A stretch of 64,000 nucleotides of DNA from Xiphydria camelus (taxonomy: Eukaryota; Arthropoda; Insecta; Hymenoptera; Xiphydriidae). Below are positions 21,186-32,241 of the stretch, in pieces. Numbering within the stretch: position 1 is the first letter of the stretch; every line of letters begins with the position of its first letter. Position numbers and translations under genes: made by a program. The stretch spans positions 10,573,953 through 10,637,952 of the forward strand of contig OY783192.1 in assembly GCA_963678675.1 (NCBI GenBank), in the 5' to 3' direction. Under the pieces are notes generated by a model. The model saw only the letters and a program-made list of their open reading frames with translations, did no database searches and was not told the DNA's origin.

Positions 21186-21190
21186 AGAAA

Positions 21191-21332
21191 AGCTTCCCAG
21201 ATAGAAAAGTTCCTCCAGAATTGCGGTACAATGCCACGGTAGAAATATCAGGTTCTACCGACATGACGTGCTTCGACAAGGTCTGCATCAACTTTGGCGG
21301 TATATTGGCGGCATATGCACTAATCCTGTGGC
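21191..21332. repeat. Right arm of the 141-bp inverted pair
   Basis: Reverse complement of 17871-18011, from AGCTTCCCAGATAG to CCTGTGGC. Together the arms enclose the 559-residue gene. Confidence 0.7.
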
Positions 21333-21799
21333 GAATGAAATATTCGGCGAATGAAAGCCGTAAATATCATTGTTCCGAACAATTCGCATCTTCGCTCTTT
21401 CGGCATAGACTCGGAAATTTCCTAAGCGTCATCTTCTGCTTACCGACGCCATCCCTACCATAGCCCACGTAACGGTAGATTTAGGGCCGGTATTATAAAG
21501 CTGTAGTTGAACCTCCGGTTGCCCAACCCCCGGTTGAGGATCAACCCACGGTTCGAACAAATTCGGTATTATAAACGTAGTTTTGACTGTCGGTTCGTCA
21601 ACCTGAAGTTGAAATTTATTTGTAGATGTTGGCAATGCTGCCGGTTGATTCTTAACCAATGAGAAGCAAGGTTCAATGGAAATATTTTCTGAAAACTCAA
21701 ACACTTCGTGACACATTCATTTTAGGTTAATTTCCTTGATGTGGTATTAAACGTGTTCATCGTGTTATTCGAGTAATTATTCAATTGCATTGTTTTGAA

Positions 21800-22865
21800 A
21801 TGGCTGCAAAGAACAGAAGAATTATTTATTCTGATGCAGACTGTCACCGTCTTGTAGATATAATAATAAATTATCGAAGTATCGTAGAAAATAAAAAAAC
21901 GGATGCGGTCACATGGAAGGAAAAGGTAACAGGTAACCTATTTAATGTAATACAATAATATAATTATATAAATTCAATTGTAGACTGCTGCTTGGGAGAA
22001 AATAACAGAGACATATAATTTGTCAACAACCGAACCCAGAAATTCGGAGCAGCTACGTTGCAAATATGACAATTTAAAAAAAGAAGTACGTAAATATGAG
22101 GCAGCGAAGAAGCAGATGGTTTATAAAACTGGAGGTGGTACAGAGGGGCCTGATATAAAAGCAGCACTCAAACTGCTTTTTGATAAAATAAAAAGTATAA
22201 TCAGCTTCTCGATAAATGGTTTGGAACCAAGCGAGGGTGATAGCGATATGTTAGATGTAGAGGAATATTGTACGTATACTATCCATATTAGATTTTTCTT
22301 AAATTTCTGTAAATAAAACACATTAATATTGACATTTTCTTATATTTGTATAAAATAAATGTTATACATTTAGGTGATAGAGAAGCCAATATAGAAGTGC
22401 CTAATGTTAGCTCTCATCCGATAATTTTAAATGACATCCAAGTATCGGAGGAAATTCCTACTACGTCCCAACCTATGCAGGTTCTTGCTCCTGAAGTAAA
22501 TAAAGGTAATGTAAATGAAACAGCAACCTTACATTTGCAGGCAGTAACAATTGTTATTATTTATCCATACAGATTGGTCTGATTATACACCGAAAATGTT
22601 AAAATCAAGAAAACATACGCTATTACAAATAAAGCGAAAGAAAACGGATACATCAGGAGGCGATGATGAAACTATTAAGGTAAAAATGTTTAATTTGAAG
22701 AAACAATTATTAGAAGAGGAAGCAGCTAGAGATAGGGAGTTCCATGCAGTGAGAATGAGGAAGGAGGAAGTAGAACAGGAGCTCTGTAACGAGAAGCTGC
22801 TACATCAAAAACTTCAAAATGAAAAGCTCCAGCTTGAAATTGGCCTCCTAAAAAGACAGTTATGA
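21800..22865 (+). CDS. Harbinger Myb/SANT-like accessory protein, 278 residues, four exons
   Basis: Exons 21800-21925, 21984-22269, 22374-22505 and 22573-22865 join in frame with GT-AG introns (GTAACA, GTACGT, GTAATG donors). In PIF/Harbinger elements the Myb-like partner carries the transposase to the nucleus and helps DNA binding. The first two exons encode a trihelix-type domain (IIYSDADCHRLVDIIINYR, WKEK, AAWEKITETYN, QLRCKYDNLKKEVRK). The middle is acidic and loose. The last exon is a charged coiled coil (FNLKKQLLEEEAARDREFHA, then NEKLLHQKLQNEKLQ) that could mediate the partner contact. The frame is uninterrupted. I inferred the splice sites from phase and consensus. Confidence 0.85.
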
Positions 22866-23631
22866 TACTGAAATTTCAGGTAACTGTCCGTTTGCTTTCG
22901 ACGCGGTTCTTTATTATACGTGATTATACTTTGTGGACAACAATACTCAGGATAAATCATTCTAGTAACCGAAGACATTCGCGTTTATTGGTGGAACCCA
23001 ACATAACATAAAATTGTTGCAGGTCTATCTTTCCCTCTCGAGACCAGTCGGGGATGGTACGTTGAGGATCCAAGAACCGAGTGTGTGCAGCAGCAGAAAA
23101 CATTTAATTTGTCTAACCCTTATTCTGGCAGTCAAAAAGACACAGTAGATATATTTTTTCTAATTCTATGAAAATATTCGTAAAATAACGTATTATATAA
23201 CGGAAAAATAACGTATTATTATATGAGATCCTTGAAATAAAAGGAGTCTAAGTGCCTATTTCACAGTTTCGAAATAATCAAGGATAAAGTTATTTAGATT
23301 TACAAAATTCAAGATCTCTATGCATGTGATCTCTAATATTTACCATTTTATTCAAAATATTTATAAATCATTTCCAAAAACTAGACAACTAGGTACCTAA
23401 ATCTGCACTTAAGTCCATATATAGAAAAAGTCACTTGAATCCCTTTTATTCCAAGGCCCTAATATGATACGTTGGCCGATTAAGTGCTAAAATCATAAGT
23501 AAATCCCCATGAAGACTCTTTTTCAATGATAAATAACAAAGCAATAGAATTAAGACGTATTGAGTTATTACATTGCAATAAAATATAGAAGAACACTTAA
23601 GAAGTTTCAGCAAGAGCAACTAGTTGTAACA

Positions 23632-24886
23632 CTAATTGTTATTAGGCTCTAGTAAATTTAGAAAATATACAATAAAATCTTCTCTAAAATTATGATGATT
23701 ATTATCAGCAACCGCATTATTTTCATCAGCGTCTAACAAATCAAAATTAATGTTTGGGTCCTGAATGGGATCTTGCTCGTTCATACTACGGGCTACATTA
23801 TGTAACACTGCACATGCTACTATTACTGATTGTGCCATATCAACAGATAGCCTTATTCCAAGAGACAGAATAGGAAACCTTCGTTTCAGTACACCGAATA
23901 ACCTTTCAATAGGGTTTCGAGTTCTAATTTGTGATTCATTAAACAGTTGTTCCGCTTGTGTTGCTGGATTAAGTATCGGTGTTATAACGTATCTTTTTAA
24001 AGCATATCCTGAATCGCCAAGCAGTACTCCATTACCAAATTCCTCATTTTCAAATCGGGCCTTCACTCGACTGTTATTAAATATTGTCTGGTCATGAGTT
24101 TAACCAGGCCAACGAGCAACAATATCCCTGATAAATAAATCTGCATCTCCTACTACTTGAACATTCAGTGAAAAATAGCCCTTCCGATTTCTAAAGAATT
24201 CTGCATTATCTCCTCCTATAAACACATATTAATAATTAAATAAGTACATATACAGATCAAAATGCAAAACATAAAAATTACCTGGTGAAATTATTCTGAT
24301 ATGGGTACAATCGATGGCACCTATCACTCGAGGAAATCGAGCTACATTGAAAAACTTCTGTTTCACCGTTTCTTGATTTGGCTGGTTGCTTGGCATTTTT
24401 ATATAGTCTGGTGCTAATGAAATTATTCTCCTAAGTACTTTCTTGATGACTTGGCCCGCTGTGGTTTTATGTATACCCGCAAAGTCACCAATGCTTTGAA
24501 GAATACATCCAGTAGCACAAAACCTTAGAACAAGTAGTATCTGTTGCATTGCAGTAACAGGATGATTCCTGAAAAATTCGCAAGCATGTAAAATATATTT
24601 GCTTTTATATGGTTCAAATTTACCTTTCAGTTCTTGGTGCTATGTCATTTCCAATTCTCTGCTCTAGCATTATCACCGTCTCTTTACTCAGGCGAAATCT
24701 CATTTTGAACTCTTCATCATTCCATCTTTCGAAATGATTGACACGGAATCTAAAATTTCTCGGAGCCCTATGAACTACTACCCTTCTACGTTCGTCACAC
24801 TCTGCATCAGAATCACTAGAATCTTCACTGTCGGTACTTTCTTCCCAAAGTCTTATATTATTTCTATCATTACACGATGATGCCAT
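23632..24886 (-). pseudogene. PIF/Harbinger transposase, three exons, one nonsense codon
   Basis: Exons on the minus strand are 24886-24624, 24568-24282 and 24215-23632, all phase-compatible (donors GTAAAT and GTAATT). They give 377 residues, close to HARBI1-like transposases. Recognisable parts are the N-terminal FRLSKETVIMLEQRI, then HKTTAGQVIKKVLRRI, the first catalytic Asp in RVIGAIDCTHI, the second in THDQTIF, and the Glu in RNPIERLFGVLKRRFPIL. TAA at 24102-24100 replaces the residue before THD, where this family usually has Ser. This cuts the protein just before the second catalytic Asp. Everything else appears intact, so loss of function was probably recent. Confidence 0.9.
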
Positions 24887-24898
24887 TTTTATTTTTAT

Positions 24899-25022
24899 AA
24901 AGAATTATATTTAAAACACTATACTGTAATTATATTTGACACTGTACTCACTATATTATTAAAGAATTATATTTAAAACACTATACTGTAATTATATTTG
25001 ACACTGTACTCACTATATTATT
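24899..25022. repeat. 62-bp tandem duplication upstream of the transposase ATG
   Basis: Units 24899-24960 and 24961-25022 are nearly identical. They lie directly 5' of the minus-strand start codon and so within the likely promoter or leader of the transposase. Confidence 0.85.
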
Positions 25023-25700
25023 AATAATATACCTATTCAGGTTATAGAGACACAGTAATTTGACGGTGAAACGAACGGCAAGTTGAACTAGCTGAATGCG
25101 CTGAATACACTATGCTGGACGAGGCACTGTTCACTTGATTACACATATTAAATAACGTGCATTTGGTTGCGGTTTATATATCTTACAACTAACAGTAGTG
25201 GGGATAGCGTGAGCGATGCGGTACCCCCTGGTCTTTCTCCCCTTTACAAAGTTGACATGCATAGAACAGTATTAATGAGTGGTTACTGCGGGGGGGGGGG
25301 GGGTATTCCATTCCGTTTGGCAATTAGCTTTCCGAGTGAGATTATAATTACATTTGCAACCTTTCATCGTCGAGCCATATCGCTTTGCTATTGTGCCCGA
25401 TGACGAGCTTGATACTAAATTAGAAAGGTATTTTAGATCGCGATGATACTGAACGGTAGGAATCGGCGTGTAGAATTATCGTAATGGATGTTCCCGAAAA
25501 AGATACGGGACTGCAATTGCGTCAGCAGCACACGCGTGTTGGAACAAAAACGAAAGCAAAGTTTACGGAATAGGTAAAATATGTTAACACTCTTCGATTT
25601 GCCGCCTATTCTACCTTTCTTGAAGTTACGTTCTTACTATTTCAACCGAGAGTTGACAGTCAAACCCAACGTCATCTAGTAGTTGACTGAACCTCCGCTC
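25023..25700. other. Harbinger 5' non-coding region with a G14 tract
   Basis: No gene is recognised. A run of 14 G lies at 25290-25303. The last 130 bp carry the sub-terminal CAACCTCCGG motifs. Confidence 0.5.
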
Positions 25701-25807
25701 AACAGTCAGTTCAACCTCCGGTCGATATTTATAATACGCAAACTGCAGTTTAACCGCCGGTTGAAGCTCAACCTTCGGTCAACCGGGCTTTATAATACCG
25801 GCCCTTA

Positions 25808-26427
25808 GGGGTATATAACCCGAGACAAGCCGCGTCTCTTAAAATGTAATACAAATCTTCAAACGTGTCGTACGTGTCGTACTCCGCCGATCAACCTCAC
25901 TCGGAATCAGTAAGTTAATCAAGATTCTACGTCATATTTTTGGTATCGCGGAACGTGGATAATACATTCAGGTGTCAGTCCTTTATCTGAACACGACTCA
26001 GTTACATTCGCTCCCTGTCAATTAGGCCATAGCGTGCCAGCCGACGGATTGAAGTTCTGAGTTTGTACCGCGTCAATTCAGCGCGCGCTCAATTGTAACC
26101 ATTGTAACTAACAAACTCAACTGTAACTTGTTAAATTAATATACGATCGTTAATTAGTGAGTGCAGTGTATGTTATTGAACTAGCCGATTGGTCTGAATC
26201 TCTACCTTTCAGTCGTTCGGTTAATAATTATTAATATAGATTATAATCTAATAGTCGCGTCACGCATAGTGTCCTCGGGATTTACGACCCCGAGGAGATC
26301 CGATTAAATCATCGCGCGGCGACCGAACAGTCACTATCTCCTGGTCTATAACCCCGTAATTAAAAACTTGCACGATTTTTCTTTGTCTTGTTTCAATATT
26401 ACCCTTTTCCCTCAGTTTTCCGTCGGA
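25808..26427 (+). other. Leader region of the Academ-like gene
   Basis: No coding signal. A pyrimidine-rich acceptor (TTTTCCCTCAG) ends at 26415, just before the start codon at 26428, so a 5' untranslated intron is possible. Confidence 0.35.
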
Positions 26428-26956
26428 ATGGATGAAAGTATTTCGTGTACTCTCTGCAATGGTCCATTGGAAAATTCGACGGCAATTGTGGAGGTGAAGG
26501 AAAAAGGTTTAAGAACGTTTATTACGAAGAGTCAAGCCAGAGAGGATGGAAAATGGAAATTGTGGGTTGCAAAATCGTCTATGAGGTTCCACTCTGTCTG
26601 CAGAGTACGATATTCAGCTTTGCCAGCCAGTAGACCAAAAATCTCCAACCCTAGCATATCAGCATCATGCTCATCTTCAACATCAGCACCTCAAGTAGCA
26701 TCGACATCTTCAGCATCAGAGGATTTAGCATTCTCCTTCGATGAACTGTGTGTCATTTGTGGTAATGTATTAGACCGAAAACATAAAATAGTACGTGAAG
26801 TGGAGAAGAATTATTTGAAAGATAGAGTGATGGAGGTTGCTCAGCGACGAAACGATGATGAGGGGAAGATGGTTATAAAACGATTGCAAAATGTAAACTC
26901 TCTAGGGCAGGTGTGAGAGCGTTTTACCACCAGAAATGTTACCATACATTCATGTA

Positions 26957-27272
26957 CCGTATGTCCGCGATCATTTGAACCATAGGAAAATTGCGAGTTT
27001 TGCATGAGCACCCCTTTGGGTCTCCTTGTCCAATAGAATCACCGGAGAAGCGTGAATGCGCATGCGTAGTCATCCGCGAGTGTGGCGTCGTCAGCAAGTT
27101 CAGATCGGTTATCGAAATAATCGATCTGAACTTGCTGACGACGCCACACTCGCGGATGACTACGCATGCGCATTCACGCTTCTCCGGTGATTCTATTGGA
27201 CGAGGAGTCCCAAAGGGGTGCTCATGCAAAACTCGCAATTTTCCTATGGTTCAAATGATCGCGGACATACGG
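26957..27272. mobile_element. 316-bp foldback MITE at a TA site inside an Academ exon
   Basis: The ends CCGTATGTCCGCG and CGCGGACATACGG are flanked by TA at 26955-26956 and 27273-27274. The two arms of about 158 bp are nearly perfect inverse copies. Deleting the MITE and one TA rejoins the exon reading frame (CYHTFM continuing into FSPKP). The end sequence resembles MITE1 and MITE2, so all three may share one transposase. Confidence 0.9.
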
Positions 27273-27800
27273 TATATTTTCTCCCCGAAGCCACAAAATG
27301 AGAATGTCGACCCCGAGGTAGAAGTTATGTTTGAAGATGTCACGAGATACATTGAAGATTCTGGAAATTTTCAGTTCACTTTAACGCAGTTAAAAAATGT
27401 GATGGGGAAAGATTCTATTAGCAGTCAATTACTATTTCTAAAATTGAAAGCAAAATATGACGAGGACATTTTTATTCTTCAACACCGCGGTAAAGAGCCT
27501 GTAATTTATTACAAAACATTCAATGTTTCACAAATCTGTAGCGACTGGTTCTGTGGTGACAACTCTGTAGATAACATGCAGAAAAGAACTATTACACAAG
27601 TTGCTGCTGAAATACTACGTGAGGAAATTATAAGACATAATTATACGAACGACTCGTATCCACCCCCGAATAGATTTCTGGATAACGTCATGTCTGACAT
27701 TCCTCAGCTATTAATAAGCTTTCTCGGTGATTTATTAGTAGGTAATAAGGATGAGGATGGAGCAGAAGATAATTACATCGTACGTGACTTTATTGCGCAC

Positions 27801-28236
27801 GTAATAGGGGACTTGCACATATTTTTTTAACATCATAAATGGATTGAACATGTAAAAAAATGTGGGACGTGTTTTTTTATTTTTTTTTCTGACGCGAAAT
27901 TAAGCCGTAAGAAATTAATAAAGTTTGCGATAAATCCCGCCCACTTGAAACAGCCGGTCGAGCGGCACGCCGTGCCGTGACGTCACTATCCTAGATATAG
28001 ATATACTAGAAGGCCTGCAGGCGGACCGTTACCATGTACAGTGACGTCACTATACATGGTAACTAGTGCCGCCCATAACGCGGAGTTTCACTGGGGAGAC
28101 GTGGCCATGCTACTTTTAAAGTAATGTTTTTGGGGTAGAAGTTTTTTTTATCAAGTTTTTACTATTGGTACTGTGTTTTGAATAACTTTAACTATTATGT
28201 TTGCTGTGTTTCATACAAAATAAAATTTTATGCAAG
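27801..28236 (+). other. Probable intron of the Academ-like gene
   Basis: The donor GTAATA follows the codon for His, and the acceptor TTTATGCAAG precedes FPIVSVLRPRAF; both are phase 0. Inside is a short palindrome, ACCATGTACAGTGACGTCAC and its inverse, at about 28032-28066. Confidence 0.5.
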
Positions 28237-31200
28237 TTCCCTATTGTCTCTGTTCTCCGCCCAAGAGCTTTTATATCGACTCTGAGATTAGCTATTGATG
28301 TCTATATATATCGAAAGACGGGATCGCGGTTGATTATCGATCTTCTGTCGAAACTAGGAGTTTGTGCTACGTATCACGATATTAAACTGTACGAAGCTTC
28401 AACGATTATGGATCCTCCAACAGAAACTATTGAAGAAGCCTTCGTTCAGTTTGTATTCGACAACACGGATCATAACGTTGCAACTCTGGATGGTCGTGAA
28501 ACGTTTCATTGCCTCGGCGGTATAGCAGTCTATACGCCGGATTACTCGATTAGTAGTGAAGGTGGATCGAAGAAATTAAATAAAATGCCCTCTGCTGCTG
28601 TTTTAGCATCTCAAAAACGGATTGCAACAATTCCTCATGCTAACTGCAATTTTGATTCCATGGAGAATATTGATTTCGTTGCAACAGAAAAGCTTCATTT
28701 AGGAAAGTCACCTAAATTAACACCATACTACGTAGCATATTTGGCTGCTAAGTACAAAAGAATTGCGCAAATGCCGTCATGGAAAGGTTACATGGAAATC
28801 TTGACCGCTAATGAGACTTACGCAGTATCAAAAGTGACATGCGTGCCTTTCATTAATGAGCCTCCATCTAAGCTGACTACAATCAATAGCTCTTTAAGAT
28901 ATGCTGTAGCAGAAACTGCGAAATTGGGGCAAAAAACCACTTTCGTCACATATGATCAGCCATTATATTGGAAAGCGCGCTCGATCGTCGAGGAGTCGAA
29001 GTTAACTGACGGGTTCTTGAAAAATGTTGTAGTGCGTCTTGGAAATTTTCATCTATTAATGTCGTTCCTTGGTTCAATTGGTTTCACGATGGATGGAAGT
29101 GGACTGGAAGACTTGTGGGCTGTAGTTTATGCTCCTCAATCGATCAAGAAAATGCTTACTGGTCATGCTTTCGCAAGGGCTGTGCGAGCACATATCTTGA
29201 CCTTCACTGCCCTCGGTATCAAGATTTGTCAGAGCATAGATTTGTCAGAAGAGCTAGAATTCATCGAGACATTTTTTGAAAACTGGACTTCGCAACCTCC
29301 ACATATTGGTGATTGTAATGCTGAGCCACTTATCAAACAACAATTACAAAAATTTCAAGACAAACTCTGTCTTTTGGAAAACTCAGGACCAACTGCCAAG
29401 TTGTGGGTCCAGTACTTTCGAGCTGTGACTGTCGTTCTTCAAATAATTGAGGCTGAACGTCTCGGAAATTGGCGTCTGCATTTACAAGCTGTAGAAAAAG
29501 CACTGCCTTTCTTTCACGCTACAGGACACTTTGCTTACGCAAAGAGCGCGCAAATATACCTCCAGGATATGGCGAACTTGGAAGCAGTGATGGATCACGA
29601 AGAATTTCAAAAATTCACAAACGAAGGGTACTTCACAATACATAGATCGGATAAAGCATGGTCGGGCGTATGGAGTGACATGGTTATTGAACAGACGTTG
29701 AACAGATTCTTCGGCACTGACCTCACGCATGGAAGAGGTGTAACTCCAAGCGTAGTTGCACGTTACTTATTGGCGATGCCATCAGCTTTTAATGTCATGG
29801 AACGTCTTGAAAATTATGTTGGACTAGTGTCTGCCACGAGCGAGCAACATGTCGATCTTAGCAGGGGTCGAATAAAAAGAGACGATAAAGATATTGAACT
29901 AATGCTATTTTGGTTACAGCAACATGATCCATTCGCACCTCGTAGTTCATTAACATCCTTATCCACTGGGGTAATTGGTGGAGCCCATATCAATTGTCAC
30001 ACGGCTGTGGAGAAAGGACTGCAAGGTATGGCATTCATGATAGGAAAAAACGCGGGTAATGTTTCACTCTCTGCTGCATATAAAGTTAAAAATCTTGTTG
30101 CTGCAAAAGACGGAATGCATTTAAATAATGACGAGTTAGTGACAATCGATACTTATTTATTATTTCAACGAATTTCTGTCGTTTTCAATGGTGATTTAGA
30201 ATTAACACGTCATGCGTTAATGTATGAGCTATCTCCCTTTCCATTGAGTTTGTTCGACGAACGTGGTTTCATGAGAAAAACCCAAAAAGCAGAGCTGTAC
30301 AAAGTGTTTGAACCACTTATTAGAAATGAGCAATTTTTAACTGGCGCATTCTACGTAATTGATGGAGGATGGTTATTGCATCAGGTAGTTTGGCCACATG
30401 GCCGAAATTTCGGAGAAATTTGTGACATTTATCTGCATTATATTTACAAACATTTTGGAGCGAGTGCGATGGTGGTTTTTGATGGTTATAGTAATGAAAT
30501 AATTGGTACCAAATCCTACGAAAGATATCGTAGGAAAGAAAAGTCATTAGCTGCCGATATTGAAGTAGCCGAAGACAAACTAAGCACTTTAACTCAATCG
30601 AAATTCTTATCAAACGTCGCAAACAAATTAAAGTTCGTCAACATGTTGTCATCCTTCTTGCAACGAAATAACGTTACTACAAAAATAGCTGATGAAGATG
30701 GTGATACTTTAATCGTGAGAAGTGCAATTGAATTGAAGCAGTGTACGAGAAACATGGTCGCAGTAGTGGGGAACGATGTTGATCTTCTTGTTTTGCTGAT
30801 TGGGCTCACCTCTGACGAAGAGGCTATATATTTCTATAAAGTTGCTCAAGGGAAGAAAGCCAACGTCATTTATTCAACGTCAACGCACAAAAACGTGAAG
30901 AAATTTATATTATTTGCTCATGCATTCGCTGGTTGTGATTCAACAAGTGCACTGTATAAAAAAGGAAAAAAAAACATCATTTCTGCACTCGAGAAAAATT
31001 CAGATCTGCAAGAAGCGGCAATGATCTTTTACAATCCAGGAAAAAGCGTCGATGAAGTGTCAGCAGCTGCTGAACGAATCATCCTGTACCTTTATTCAGC
31101 CGGCAAGAAAAACACATCGATTAATCAATTAAGATACGAAATTTTCATGTCATCTGTCAGTGTTGCCAAAAAGGAGTTACCGTTGGCTTGTTTACCACCT

Positions 31201-31708
31201 ACAACAGCAGCATTGAGAGAACATGATAAGCGTGTATACTACCAGGTCCAAGATTGCCCAGGTAGCACACTGACGTTAGAATAACGTCTCAGACGTCATT
31301 TTTTGGTCAGTATAGGGTTTCAGACGTCAGTTGTCGTAATATTAACGTCGCAGGGACGTCATATTTACGACGTATCTTGGACGTCAAAATTCAACGTCTT
31401 TCTGACGGAACTTTTCCGTCATTTTTAATGACGAACAAGACTTAGAAAAATTTTCGTCTCCTGCATATATAGGGACTTGAAAATTTATTTGTGAATAAAT
31501 GGACAAAAATTGTAATTTGTTCAATTATTAAATCAATAAATTATTTCATTTAGTCTCCAGAGTATGTTGAGCAAGTTATAAACTATACTGTTTATTAAAA
31601 AGCACAGATTATTAAAGTAAATGAAAGACAATCAATTAATGTAGGATGAATAAACATTCATATAATTATTTATTTATTTATTTATTTACATTTATTTATT
31701 ATTTATTT

Positions 31709-31759
31709 CTTGCATAGACGCAAATTGATATTAGTATCAATTTGCGTCTATGCAAGAAT
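31709..31759. repeat. Near-perfect 50-bp palindrome
   Basis: TTGCATAGACGCAAATTGAT followed by ATTAGT and its inverse. It would form a stem of over 20 bp with a tiny loop, near the middle of the left half of the host MITE. Confidence 0.8.
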
Positions 31760-31954
31760 ATTTATCAAAAGATACAATCATAAATTTAGAAAAATGTTGA
31801 GAAAAGAATAATACAATTATAAAATCTTATTTTTTCAAGCTCTTTCTTATTGAAAAGTAATATACATTTATTCATCAAAATGTATATGAACACTAATACA
31901 TAGTAATAATACTCTTAACCATAGGAGCGTACAGCAGATGAGGACTCGAGGACA

Positions 31955-32042
31955 CCGACCGATCAACGAAGTTAAGCAGCGAAAAGTGCGGATACTAGCT
32001 GGATGGGTGACCGCTCACGATGAAGATATACACTCGGCGTCT
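31955..32042 (+). ncRNA. 5S rRNA-derived sequence (5S pseudogene or SINE3 head)
   Basis: GACCGATCAACGAAGTTAAG, GCGGATACTAGCTGGATGGG and TGACCGC follow the order and spacing of the 5S internal control region (A box, intermediate element, C box). The 5' third of 5S and the closing stem are not recognisable, so this is a derived copy. Right after it begins an inverted repeat of about 90 bp per arm (32037-32241). The promoter core could still recruit TFIIIA. Confidence 0.75.
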
Positions 32043-32241
32043 CGGATTCTGTCGCTGGTGACTTTTTTAAAATGTTATTTTTAAACGTACTAACCAATGA
32101 TTAATCAATTCTCATGCTCTTATTAACGAGAGTAGACACTACCGTAGCTAATGAGGGCATGAGAATTAATTGTTCATTGGTTAGTACGTTTAAAAATAAC
32201 ATTTAAAAAAAGTCACCAGCGACATAATCCGAGACGCCGGG
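32037..32241. repeat. Inverted repeat behind the 5S-like sequence
   Basis: CGTCTCGGATTCTGTCGCTG and the following 65 bp return inverted before 32241, with a loop of about 25 bp. If transcribed from the 5S-like promoter it would give a long hairpin RNA. Confidence 0.75.

Larger units (their letters stand above)
21484..25804. mobile_element. Complete PIF/Harbinger element with both genes
   Basis: The ends GGGCCGGTATTATAAAGC and GCTTTATAATACCGGCCC are flanked by TTA at 21481-21483 and 25805-25807, the 3-bp duplication typical of PIF/Harbinger. The sub-terminal parts repeat the word CAACCTCCGGTTG and variants in both orientations. A Myb-like gene lies on the plus strand and the transposase on the minus strand, arranged tail to tail. 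The 22866-23631 spacer has no gene. The only clear lesion is one stop codon in the transposase. Confidence 0.95.

Noticed and set aside
26991..27830. 279-residue ORF as a novel protein
   Set aside because: Its first 94 codons are the MITE at 26957-27272; only the rest is the Academ exon.
31955..32042. Functional 5S rRNA gene
   Set aside because: The 5' third and the closing helix are not recognisable and it lies inside a MITE.
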